Shown here: positions 1 to 6,212 of the stretch, piece by piece
How the letters are laid out: each line of letters starts with the position of its first letter
Numbering within the stretch: the first letter of the stretch is position 1
From: Caulobacteraceae bacterium UBA5005
GTDB taxonomy: Bacteria; Pseudomonadota; Alphaproteobacteria; Caulobacterales; Caulobacteraceae
DNA: 10,054 nt
Direction of reading: 5' to 3'
Assembly: GCA_002398405.1 (NCBI GenBank)
Contig: DGYN01000049.1
Span: forward strand, 644-10,697
The notes under the pieces: model-generated
The model's input: the letters and a program-made list of their open reading frames with translations, nothing else
The model's database searches: none
Told to the model about the DNA's origin: nothing
Program-made: the position numbers and the translations under genes

Positions 1-861
1 GGCCTCTGAGAGAACCAGTTCGGCGGCGGCCTTCTTCTTGGCCTGGCTGACCGCGTCGCGGCGGCCGGCTTTTTCCTTGATCTTGTAGGCGGACTTGACG
101 TCCTCGCCCACGAGCTTGGTGATCTTGGCGATCAGGTCCGACAGGTCTTCGGGCTGGAAGTCGCGCGGTTCCTTGGCGGCGTGCTCGGCCAGTTCGATGA
201 TCGCGTCGATCACCGGCTGGAAGCCCGCATGAGCGAACATGACGCCGCCCAGCACAACCTCTTCCGACAGTTCCTTGATCTCGCTTTCGACCATCATGAC
301 CGCGTCGGACGTGCCGGCGACCACCAGGTCCATGCGGTTGGCTTCGTCGTGCACCTGATCCACGGTGGGGTTCAGGATGTACTCGCCGTCGATATAGCCG
401 ACACGGGCCGCCGCGATCGGGCCCATGAAGGGCGCGCCGGACAGGCATAGGGCCGCCGAAGCCGCGACCATGGCGACGATGTCGGGATCGTTCTCGAGGT
501 CGTGCGACAGAACCGTGCAGACCACCTGGGTCTCGTTCTTGAAGCCCTTGACGAACAGGGGGCGGATCGGGCGGTCGATGAGGCGGGAAACCAGGGTTTC
601 CTTTTCCGTCGGACGGCCTTCACGCTTGAAATAGCCGCCGGGGATCTTGCCCGCGGCGAAGGTCTTTTCCTGGTAGTTCACGGTCAGCGGGAAGAAGTCG
701 AGACCCGGTTTGGGGCTCAGCTCCGCGACCACGGTCGCCAGGACCGTCGTCTCGCCGTAGGTCGCGAGCACCGCGCCGTCGGCTTGGCGGGCGACGCGGC
801 CCGTTTCCAGGGTCAGCTTGCGGCCGCCCCACTCAATGGATTTGCGTTTGATATCGAACAT
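1..861 (-). CDS. pnp: Polyribonucleotide nucleotidyltransferase (PNPase), N-terminal part, cut by window edge
   Basis: PNPase degrades RNA 3'-to-5' using phosphate and is a core enzyme of RNA turnover, usually a trimer that can join the degradosome. The reading frame is open for 287 codons from the ATG at 861 to the left edge. The protein starts MFDIKRKSIEWGGRKLTLET and carries the strongly conserved PNPase stretch around AGKIPGGYFKREGRPTEKE followed by SRLIDRPIRPLF. These mark the first RNase PH-like domain (about residues 10-145); the part up to 287 covers the helical linker. The second RNase PH domain, which holds the catalytic aspartates, and the KH and S1 RNA-binding domains lie outside the window. 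A purine-rich tract (GAGAAGAAAG) lies upstream of the ATG, with a somewhat long spacing. Its place after rpsO is the usual bacterial order. The long, hairpin-rich leader suggests post-transcriptional control, as known for E. coli pnp. Confidence 0.97.
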   Translation of the reverse strand, partial: MFDIKRKSIEWGGRKLTLETGRVARQADGAVLATYGETTVLATVVAELSPKPGLDFFPLTVNYQEKTFAAGKIPGGYFKREGRPTEKETLVSRLIDRPIRPLFVKGFKNETQVVCTVLSHDLENDPDIVAMVAASAALCLSGAPFMGPIAAARVGYIDGEYILNPTVDQVHDEANRMDLVVAGTSDAVMMVESEIKELSEEVVLGGVMFAHAGFQPVIDAIIELAEHAAKEPRDFQPEDLSDLIAKITKLVGEDVKSAYKIKEKAGRRDAVSQAKKKAAAELVLSEA

Positions 862-958
862 CTAGTCGTTTTCTTTCTTCTCATCCCACGGGCGGATTCC
901 CATGGGGGCGGACAGGGCGGTCTTTCAGCTATTCAAAGAAAAGCAGCGTCGGGCCGAG

Positions 959-991
959 GGTCCTCTCCAACGACAGGCAGGGATGAGGACC
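959..991 (-). other. Inverted repeat in the pnp leader
   Basis: A 7-bp perfect inverted repeat (GGTCCTC at 959-965 and GAGGACC at 985-991) encloses a 19-nt loop. On the minus-strand transcript it lies in the untranslated region about 100 nt before the pnp start codon. In E. coli the pnp leader forms a stem cleaved by RNase III and used by PNPase to control itself. This element sits in a comparable place, but the loop is large and the function is inferred from position only. Confidence 0.35.
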
Positions 992-1030
992 GCTTTTGAG
1001 CCCTCGCGAACGTACTGGCCTTTGAGGCCT

Positions 1031-1068
1031 AAAACCCTCCCGCCCAGCCTGTCTTGGGCGCTTGGGAG
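1031..1068 (-). terminator. Hairpin followed by a short T run, rpsO-pnp spacer
   Basis: On the minus strand CTCCC (1068-1064) can pair with GGGAG (1041-1037), and inside it GCCCA (1059-1055) pairs with TGGGC (1046-1042), with 8 nt of loop between. The stem is followed by GG and then TTTT (1034-1031), the layout of a weak intrinsic terminator. The 4-nt bulge on one side and the short T run suggest partial termination (attenuation) between rpsO and pnp rather than a full stop. A further small hairpin (GGCCT, 3-nt loop, AGGCC at 1017-1029) follows directly. Confidence 0.45.
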
Positions 1069-1085
1069 CAAGCTTTTAGATACGA

Positions 1086-1111
1086 CGAACCCCTGCGCGA
1101 GCAGGGGTTCG
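1086..1111 (-). terminator. rpsO: Strong hairpin just after rpsO
   Basis: A perfect 11-bp stem (CGAACCCCTGC / GCAGGGGTTCG) with a 4-nt loop begins 7 nt past the rpsO stop codon. It is the strongest secondary structure noticed in the window. On the minus strand it is followed by TCGTATCT, which is not a good T run, so it may act as a weak terminator or as a 3' end that protects rpsO mRNA from exonucleases. The position fits the rpsO terminator or processing site seen before pnp in other bacteria; the precise role is inferred. Confidence 0.6.
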
Positions 1112-1118
1112 AAGGGAT

Positions 1119-1388
1119 TTACCGGCGAAGGCCGAGGGTGGCGATGAGCGCGGCATAGCGAGCGTCATCCTTGTCCTTCAGGTGATCGAGCAGACGGCGG
1201 CGTTGGGACACCATTTTCAGAAGGCCACGACGGGAGTGGTTGTCCTTCTTGTGCGTCTTGAAGTGCTCGGTGAGGTTGGCGATGCGTTCGGACAGGATAG
1301 CGACCTGGACTTCCGCGCTGCCGGTGTCGCCCTTGGTGCGGGCATGGGTGGTGATCAGTTCGCTTTTGCGCTCTGGGGTAACCGACAT
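1119..1388 (-). CDS. rpsO: 30S ribosomal protein S15
   Basis: S15 binds 16S rRNA early in assembly of the small-subunit platform and contributes to a bridge with the 50S subunit. The protein is 89 residues, exactly the usual size, beginning MSVTPERKSELITTHARTKG. It carries the S15 signature region TGSAEVQVAILSERI (residues 22-36), then HKKDNHSRRGLL and QRRRLLDHLK, with basic, helical character throughout. The start at 1388 is fixed by a good ribosome binding site, AAGGAG (1394-1399), 5 nt before the ATG; the frame stays open further upstream but has no family similarity there. It lies 19 nt after truB and is likely cotranscribed with it. Two hairpins downstream separate it from pnp. Confidence 0.98.
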   Translation of the reverse strand: MSVTPERKSELITTHARTKGDTGSAEVQVAILSERIANLTEHFKTHKKDNHSRRGLLKMVSQRRRLLDHLKDKDDARYAALIATLGLRR

Positions 1389-1407
1389 CGTGTCTCCTTG
1401 TTCGGAG

Positions 1408-2346
1408 TTAGAGGTTGAACACACGGATCGGGCGGATTTGCCCGGCGTGCATCTCGCAGACGGCGACGGGTCCTTGCTTCCCTTTGGCCCAAACAAGGCG
1501 GTCATCGCGCGAAGCGCTCCGCATCGTCTCGACCTGCCGGGGGAGTAGGACCACGGCTCGCCCTTGCGAGAGCCGGAAGGCGTCTTCGTCCGTCACGGCC
1601 AGCTCCGGGATGTCGTCCAGGGCGGTCTCGACGGGAAGCAGGGCCTCCTGACCGGCGCCCCTATGGACCAAATCCTCAAGATTTTCCAGCGTTATTGCGT
1701 TTTCTTCGCCGAAGGGCCCGACCCGGGTGCGGCGAAGCGCGCTGACGTGTCCCTCGGCCCCCAGGGCGGCCAGCAGATCGCGGGCCACCGACCGGACGTA
1801 GGTCCCCTTGCCGCAGTGCAGGATCAGGGTCACGTGGTCCGCATCGCTCATATCCTCGATGGAAAGGGCGTGGACCGTGACGATGCGAGCGGCCAGCTCA
1901 ACCTCTTCCCCGGCTCTCGCCAGGGCGTAGGCCCGCTCGCCATCCACCTTGATGGCCGAATAGGCCGGGGGAACCTGGCTGATCTCGCCGACGAAGGCGG
2001 GAAGGGCCGCTTCGATCGCCGCGCGGCCTGGGCGGACCTCCGAGCTCGCCGTCACCGCCCCTTCGGCGTCAAGGGTGGTGGTCGAGGATCCAAAGGCGAT
2101 GGTGAAGCGGTAGGCCTTGTCGGCGTCCATCATGAAGCTGACGGTCTTGGTCGCCTCGCCCAGCGCGATGGGCAGGATGCCGCTCGCCAGCGGATCGAGG
2201 GTTCCGGCGTGACCGGCTTTTTGGGCGTTGAACAGGCGTCTGATCTTGCCCACCGCGGGGGTCGAGCCAAAGCCGTAGGGCTTATCCAGGCACACCCAGC
2301 CCGAGACCGGGTCGCCCTTCTTCCTACGCGCCATCGGTATCGTCAT
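1408..2346 (-). CDS. truB: tRNA pseudouridine(55) synthase
   Basis: TruB converts uridine 55 of the tRNA T-loop to pseudouridine and acts as a tRNA-folding aid in the cytoplasm. The 312-residue protein matches the normal length. Near the N-terminus WVCLDKPYGFGST is the family opening, and AGHAGTLDPLASGILP holds the catalytic aspartate, Asp51. KAYRF, GTYVRSVARDL and the alternating C-terminal domain (about 240-312) complete the TruB fold. The chosen start has GGAG (2351-2354) 4 nt upstream; an ATG four codons later (residue 5) is possible but lacks a close binding site. The start overlaps the end of rbfA by 23 nt, pointing to translational coupling, and the order rbfA-truB-rpsO is typical for proteobacteria. 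Confidence 0.97.
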   Translation of the reverse strand: MTIPMARRKKGDPVSGWVCLDKPYGFGSTPAVGKIRRLFNAQKAGHAGTLDPLASGILPIALGEATKTVSFMMDADKAYRFTIAFGSSTTTLDAEGAVTASSEVRPGRAAIEAALPAFVGEISQVPPAYSAIKVDGERAYALARAGEEVELAARIVTVHALSIEDMSDADHVTLILHCGKGTYVRSVARDLLAALGAEGHVSALRRTRVGPFGEENAITLENLEDLVHRGAGQEALLPVETALDDIPELAVTDEDAFRLSQGRAVVLLPRQVETMRSASRDDRLVWAKGKQGPVAVCEMHAGQIRPIRVFNL

Positions 2347-2740
2347 GCCGCTCCAGGTCGGCCCTGACCTTTGGGTCGTCGAACAGGCGGTCCATGGCGG
2401 CGGCGGCGCCGAAGGTCTCGTCGTGGACGAAACGCAGGTCCGGCGTGAACTTCATGGCGATGGCATGTCCCAGGCGCCCGCGCACGAACTTGGCGACGCG
2501 GTTGAGCCCCGCCGTCACTTCCTCGGCGTGGGCCCCGCCCAGGGGTTCGACATAGACCGTGGCGTGGCGAAGGTCGGGGCTCATCCGGGCCTCGGTGATG
2601 GTGACCGAGACGCCCTCCAGGGCCGGATCGGCCAGCTCTTCCTCGCGCAGGATCTCCACCAGGGCGTGGCGCACCAGCTCCCCGGCGCGCAGCTGGCGCT
2701 GGGAGGGGCCCTGGGGTCCTTTATGGCGGTCTTTGCGCAT
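2324..2740 (-). CDS. rbfA: 30S ribosome-binding factor A
   Basis: RbfA binds immature 30S subunits and assists late processing and folding of 16S rRNA, notably in the cold. From the ATG at 2740 the protein is 138 residues, at the upper end of the family. GPSQRQLRAGELVRHALVEIL (residues 11-31) is the typical first helix, and the KH-like core runs from VSVTITEARMSPDLRHATVYV to LRFVHDETF (about residues 44-110), including the RGRLGHAIAMKFTPDLRF segment. The frame is open upstream, but that part looks unlike RbfA. No good Shine-Dalgarno sequence is visible before the start. It usually follows infB directly; here it follows an unknown exported protein after 47 nt, so its upstream context is altered. 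Confidence 0.94.
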   Translation of the reverse strand: MRKDRHKGPQGPSQRQLRAGELVRHALVEILREEELADPALEGVSVTITEARMSPDLRHATVYVEPLGGAHAEEVTAGLNRVAKFVRGRLGHAIAMKFTPDLRFVHDETFGAAAAMDRLFDDPKVRADLERHDDTDGA

Positions 2741-2787
2741 GGGGCGGGCGCTGTAGGCGTTCCGGCGGCAGAAGTCTAGGGCGGGGC

Positions 2788-3321
2788 TCAGCGCCAGAGA
2801 TCGAGGTTGCTCATGTTCGGCATGACGCCGATGGCGGGCGGGGTGGTCCATTCGCCGCGAAAGGCAAAGCGCAGGGTAGCGCAAAGCCTGGGCGGGCCGC
2901 CGGAGGGATCATCGCCCACCGCATGGACTATCAGGCGGCGGTTGGCCTTGAGCGGGGTCATGATCAGCCAGCCCTTGCTCGAGCCGGAGCAGAAGGCGCG
3001 CACCATGCCGGGCCCCTGTTCGCGGTCGGCGATCCGATAGATATCGCCCGCCCAGTCGGCCGGCGGCAGCAGACGGTCGAGGCGGACGCCAAGTTCCTTC
3101 TCGCCAACCGGGTCGACGAAGATGCTGGCCCGCGCTTCGGTGGAGAGGATTTCCTTCACCCGCATCGCCAACAGGCCCTTGTCGAACACAAAGGTCAGGC
3201 CCGAGCCGATCAGCTCGCGGGTCTTCTGGTCCGCCGCATCATAGGAATAGATGCGCTGCTCGGCCGCCTGGGCGGAGGGCGCGGCGGCCAGGAGGGCGAG
3301 AAGGAGGGCAAGACGGCGCAT
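2788..3321 (-). CDS. Exported protein of unknown function
   Basis: Not recognised. The product from the ATG at 3321 is 177 residues with a clear Sec signal peptide: MRR, then a leucine/alanine core, then likely cleavage after AQA at residue 19. The mature part (about 158 residues) has two cysteines, C111 and C147, that could form a periplasmic disulfide, and no transmembrane segment. Alternating hydrophobic stretches (LTFVFDKGLLAMRV, RLIVHAVGD, LCATLRFAFRGEW) suggest a beta-rich fold. A GTG ten codons earlier (3351) would also be in frame, but it puts charged residues ahead of the signal peptide, so the ATG is preferred. It lies 45 nt after the lipoprotein gene and 47 nt before rbfA, which suggests a shared transcript. 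Confidence 0.8.
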   Translation of the reverse strand: MRRLALLLALLAAAPSAQAAEQRIYSYDAADQKTRELIGSGLTFVFDKGLLAMRVKEILSTEARASIFVDPVGEKELGVRLDRLLPPADWAGDIYRIADREQGPGMVRAFCSGSSKGWLIMTPLKANRRLIVHAVGDDPSGGPPRLCATLRFAFRGEWTTPPAIGVMPNMSNLDLWR

Positions 3322-3366
3322 GGCTTTGTCTAGCACGTGCCGCAGGATCACGGCGCCATTGGGGCG

Positions 3367-3864
3367 CTAGGAGGCCCGCAGATCCTTCAGATCCCCCTCG
3401 AACGCAGACAGACGCCAGATGTCGCCGACCCGCGCGAAGACCAGGGTGCAGGGGCTCTTACGGTCGCCGATGCAGACGCGGCCGTTGCCGGCGTTCTTGA
3501 GGACCTGGGCGATGAGGATCTTTTTCGGCAGCGGCTTGGCCGGATCATAGCCATTGTAGATGGCCACCGCCCTGAACACCCGCGGCTGGGCGATGAGTTC
3601 GGTCGCAACGTTCGCCGCCGGCGCGGCCAGAAAGGCGCCGATGCCGCGCATCAGGGGATCGTCGGGAATCTCCTTCAGGATGCGGCCCTCCAGCTGGCGG
3701 GAGAGGGCCGGGCGGTCGACGTGGGCGTTGAACAGGGCCCGGTCGTTGTCGCGCACAGCGATCAGGAACTCATGGATGTCGTCGGCGGCCGAATACTGCT
3801 GCGGCCCTGCGCAGGCGGAGAGGCCCAGGGCGGCGGCGGCAAGTGCGAAGAGGAGGCGTTTCAT
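3367..3864 (-). CDS. Small lipoprotein, DUF2939-like
   Basis: The 165-residue product begins MKRLLFALAAAALGLSACAG. L15-S16-A17-C18 is a good lipobox, so it should be cleaved and lipidated at Cys18 and anchored to a membrane facing the periplasm. The mature sequence (IHEFLIAVRDNDRALFNAHVDRPALSRQLEGRI, residues about 30-62) resembles the pattern of DUF2939 proteins, where a short helix is followed by a D-x-x-x-L-x-x-x-V-D-x-P-A-L segment; the end (LVFARVGDIWRLSAFEGDL) also fits. That assignment is from memory of the family and is moderate. Two further cysteines (in GRVCIGDRKSPC) may pair. Its ATG overlaps the stop of the dioxygenase-like gene as TGATG, indicating translational coupling. Function unknown. 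Confidence 0.82.
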   Translation of the reverse strand: MKRLLFALAAAALGLSACAGPQQYSAADDIHEFLIAVRDNDRALFNAHVDRPALSRQLEGRILKEIPDDPLMRGIGAFLAAPAANVATELIAQPRVFRAVAIYNGYDPAKPLPKKILIAQVLKNAGNGRVCIGDRKSPCTLVFARVGDIWRLSAFEGDLKDLRAS

Positions 3865-4580
3865 CAGGCTCCGGGAGGTCTGCGGCGGGAGGGGGTGCGG
3901 CGGGCGAAGGGATCGACGCCGACGAGGATCTTGACCAGGTGCCCGTTTCCTTCGGGCGTCACCGAGGCCATGGCGGCCGGGCCCTGTTGTCGGGCAATGG
4001 AGTCATTGCCGTTGTTCAGGCGAGCACCGGCCTTAACATAGGCGCGGTCGCGGTAGATGCGGTCGGAAAGCTCGTCCGGGAAATAGAGTTGCGAGGTCAT
4101 GACCTCGCTGTCGCCCAAGATCACCTTCATGTGGACGTGCGGCGTGCGGCCCGGATACCAGCCGGGATAGATGGTCGCGAAAGTCGCCTCGCCCGCCGCA
4201 TTGGTCTTCTGATGGCCGCGCAGAAAGGTCTCGCCCCGCGCGTCGCCCTGGCCGCCGCCGGCGTAACCGGAATAGGTCCCCTGCGCGTCGCAGTGCCAGA
4301 TATCGACCCGCGCATCCTTCAAGGGGCGGCAGTCGGCGCCCTGCACCCCGATCAACAGCCGCACCGGCGATCCGGTCCGGCCGCCCTTGATGTCGGACCG
4401 CTCAAGCCTGGGGTCGAAATAGTAGGGGCCTTCGGTGGCCTGGGGCGTCAGAAGGCAGGCGCCGGTCGGCGAGACGCGCGGGGCCTGCGAAAAAGCCGCC
4501 CCCGCTGGCGCGAACGCCGCCAGGCCCAAGGCCGCCACCCTTCGCGTGATCAGGGGAATGCGGATGATGGTGTCGGTCAT
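3864..4580 (-). CDS. Exported intradiol ring-cleavage dioxygenase-like protein
   Basis: Intradiol dioxygenases open catechol-type rings between the two hydroxyls using non-heme Fe(III) bound by two Tyr and two His. All four candidate ligands are present: Tyr103 in WHCDAQGTYSGY, Tyr142 in IYPGWYPGRTPHVHMKV, and His148 and His150 in the same motif. EGPYYFDP (50-57) and RLLIGVQGADCRPLKDARVDIWH are also typical. At 238 residues it matches the short, exported 'dioxygenase-like' subgroup rather than cytoplasmic catechol dioxygenases. The N-terminus has TRRVAAL (R13, R14) then a hydrophobic stretch ending AFSQA, consistent with Tat export of a folded metalloprotein. AGGAAA (4587-4592) precedes the ATG. 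The last residues (FARRTPSRRRPPGA) form a basic tail. Substrate unknown; no other aromatic-pathway genes are visible. Confidence 0.88.
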   Translation of the reverse strand: MTDTIIRIPLITRRVAALGLAAFAPAGAAFSQAPRVSPTGACLLTPQATEGPYYFDPRLERSDIKGGRTGSPVRLLIGVQGADCRPLKDARVDIWHCDAQGTYSGYAGGGQGDARGETFLRGHQKTNAAGEATFATIYPGWYPGRTPHVHMKVILGDSEVMTSQLYFPDELSDRIYRDRAYVKAGARLNNGNDSIARQQGPAAMASVTPEGNGHLVKILVGVDPFARRTPSRRRPPGA

Positions 4581-4627
4581 GGCGGATTTCCTGGAGGTGA
4601 GGCCCTCTTCCTTCCACGTATAACAAC

Positions 4628-4638
4628 CGGAACTTCCG
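4628..4638. promoter_or_regulatory. Short palindrome before the dioxygenase-like gene
   Basis: A perfect 5+1+5 palindrome (CGGAA-C-TTCCG) lies 48 nt upstream of the dioxygenase-like start, in the 109-nt gap after the serine hydrolase gene. This gap is the largest between the accessory minus-strand genes and the likeliest place for a second promoter. A TATA-rich spot (TTATAC, minus strand, 4623-4618) follows it, but no convincing -35 box was found. Could be an operator or chance. Confidence 0.25.
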
Positions 4639-4689
4639 TCGGGATCATATTGCCGAACTGGGTCCTGAACGGCCGATGAACGGTTAAGC

Positions 4690-6165
4690 TTAGGGCGCCA
4701 CCAGGAACTGCTCGAACCTGCCCTCAGCGGTCATATAGGTCGAGAGGCTGAGCACCCGGTCATTGAAGGTCACCCGCCAGTTGCCGCCGGTCATGCCGCC
4801 GCGCCGAAACATTCCCAGGCTCTGGACGGTCTTGATCTCGCCGAGCGGGCCAAGGCTGGAGGCGAAGTCGCCGACCAGGTCGCCGTCCATATAGTCGTTG
4901 AGGTTCTGGCTCATCAGCGAGCGGTCAGCCGCGCCCTTCTGCAGGGAGGACAGCAGCGCCCGCACCCTGGCGGCCTCCGGCGTTTCCGGCGGCACGGGCA
5001 GGGCCACAGGAGCGATGGGAGGGGGGCCCGCGGTATTGGCCGGAGGAAACAGGATCTGGCCGATGGCGGCGGCCAGCATGCTGGCGCCGGGCGCCGCCTC
5101 GAGCGTCGCGAAGGCGACCACCGCGGCGCGGTCGTTCAGATAGACGGTGTTCTGGCTCATGAAGCCGCTGACCTCGCCGCCGTGCGAGACGCGCCTGCGC
5201 CCGCCGGCGTTGCTGATCGAAAGGCCAAGCCCGTAGCCCGCGTCGCGCCCGTTGTTCAGCCTGGCCGAGCTGAAGAACTGTTCGTAGGAGGCGCTTGAGA
5301 GCAGCCGCCGGTCGATCAGGGCGAGGTCCCATTTGGCGAGGTCCTCGGCGGTCATGGCCAGCTCAAAGGCGCCCAGCCCCCAGCCTGAACCCTGCGGCAG
5401 GGACTTCCTCGGCGGGGCCAGGGCGGCGCGGCGGTAGCCGGTGGCGTCCGGAGGATGCGACAGGCCCTTCTGGTCGAAATTGACCACGCTCTCCATGGCC
5501 AGAGGGGTGAAGACCCGCTCCTGCAGAAAGGCGAACAGGGGCTTTTCGGCGACCTTTTCGACGATGCGTCCGGCGATGACGTAGCCGGTGTTGGAATATT
5601 CGTTGCGGTCGCCCGGCTGGAATTCCAGGGGCCTTGTCCCGTAGGTCGAGATGATTGTCTCAGGCTCCACCGCCTTGGTCATCGGGACCATGACGTAGTC
5701 CTGTGGCCAGTAGTCGGCGATGCCGGAGGTGTGGCTCAGCAGCTGGCGCAGGGTGATGCGGTCGGCGGCGGTGACGGCGGGATACCAGCGGCTGATCGGC
5801 TCATCGAGGGAAAGCTTGCCGTCCTCGGCCAGCAGAAGAACCGCCGCGGCGGTGAACTGTTTCGACACCGAGCCGATGGCGTAGCGCATGGTCGGGACCG
5901 CCGCCACGCGGGGCGTCACCTGGGCGTCTCCATAGGCCTGGACGTAGGCGATCTGGCCGTCCTTGATCACCGCGATGGACGCCGAGGGGGATTCGGTGCG
6001 CGACAGGACCTGGGCGGCCACCATATCGATGGCCAGCTTCTGGGTGTCGGTGAGGCCCTGGGCGTAGGCGGCGCCCCAGGAAAGGGCGAACGCGGCGAGC
6101 GCCAGGACAAGGCGCCGGGTCAGCTTTGTGCAGATCTCCGCCGTCATCGCCGCCCCCAAGCTCAT
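4690..6165 (-). CDS. Exported serine hydrolase, class C beta-lactamase family, with C-terminal extension
   Basis: The family (Pfam beta-lactamase; AmpC/EstB/D-Ala-D-Ala peptidase-like) covers esterases, peptidases and beta-lactamases with a serine nucleophile. Visible catalytic motifs: S-x-x-K at S99-V-S-K102, Y-S-N at Y190-S191-N192, and an H-G-G motif at 328-330 in place of KTG. LLSHTSGIADYW (142-153) is also typical. A signal peptide spans about 1-36 (TRRLVLALAAFALSWGAAYAQ). A proline-rich linker (about 374-396) leads to a roughly 95-residue C-terminal domain that ends RVLSLSTYMTAEGRFEQFLVAP, a kind of accessory domain seen in large periplasmic serine hydrolases. The HGG triad favours esterase or peptidase activity over antibiotic hydrolysis. 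It lies 47 nt after the TonB receptor gene. The start could also be the ATG at 6147; TAGG 7-8 nt before 6165 supports the longer form. Confidence 0.92.
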   Translation of the reverse strand: MSLGAAMTAEICTKLTRRLVLALAAFALSWGAAYAQGLTDTQKLAIDMVAAQVLSRTESPSASIAVIKDGQIAYVQAYGDAQVTPRVAAVPTMRYAIGSVSKQFTAAAVLLLAEDGKLSLDEPISRWYPAVTAADRITLRQLLSHTSGIADYWPQDYVMVPMTKAVEPETIISTYGTRPLEFQPGDRNEYSNTGYVIAGRIVEKVAEKPLFAFLQERVFTPLAMESVVNFDQKGLSHPPDATGYRRAALAPPRKSLPQGSGWGLGAFELAMTAEDLAKWDLALIDRRLLSSASYEQFFSSARLNNGRDAGYGLGLSISNAGGRRRVSHGGEVSGFMSQNTVYLNDRAAVVAFATLEAAPGASMLAAAIGQILFPPANTAGPPPIAPVALPVPPETPEAARVRALLSSLQKGAADRSLMSQNLNDYMDGDLVGDFASSLGPLGEIKTVQSLGMFRRGGMTGGNWRVTFNDRVLSLSTYMTAEGRFEQFLVAP

Positions 6166-6212
6166 CCTTGCGCCTAGGCCTAAGATGGCGAAGGGAAATG
6201 GGCAAGCGGGCC

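Noticed and set aside
902..1147. Small plus-strand open frame across the rpsO-pnp spacer
   Set aside because: It runs through the hairpins and into the end of rpsO, with no binding site or protein-like composition.
1564..2367. Long plus-strand open frame (267 codons) opposite truB
   Set aside because: It mirrors the truB coding frame, a common effect in high-GC DNA, and its translation is glycine/arginine-rich with no domain pattern. truB has full family motifs.
3322..3351. GTG at 3351 as start of the unknown exported protein
   Set aside because: It would add ten residues, including several charged ones, before a compact signal peptide that begins naturally at the ATG at 3321.
3353..3367. 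Small 5-bp hairpin after the lipoprotein gene as a terminator
   Set aside because: The stem is short and is not followed by a T run; the next gene begins only 45 nt on.
3843..4679. Plus-strand open frame of 278 codons opposite the dioxygenase-like gene
   Set aside because: The minus-strand frame carries the Tyr/Tyr/His/His iron site and an export signal; the plus frame has no recognisable feature.
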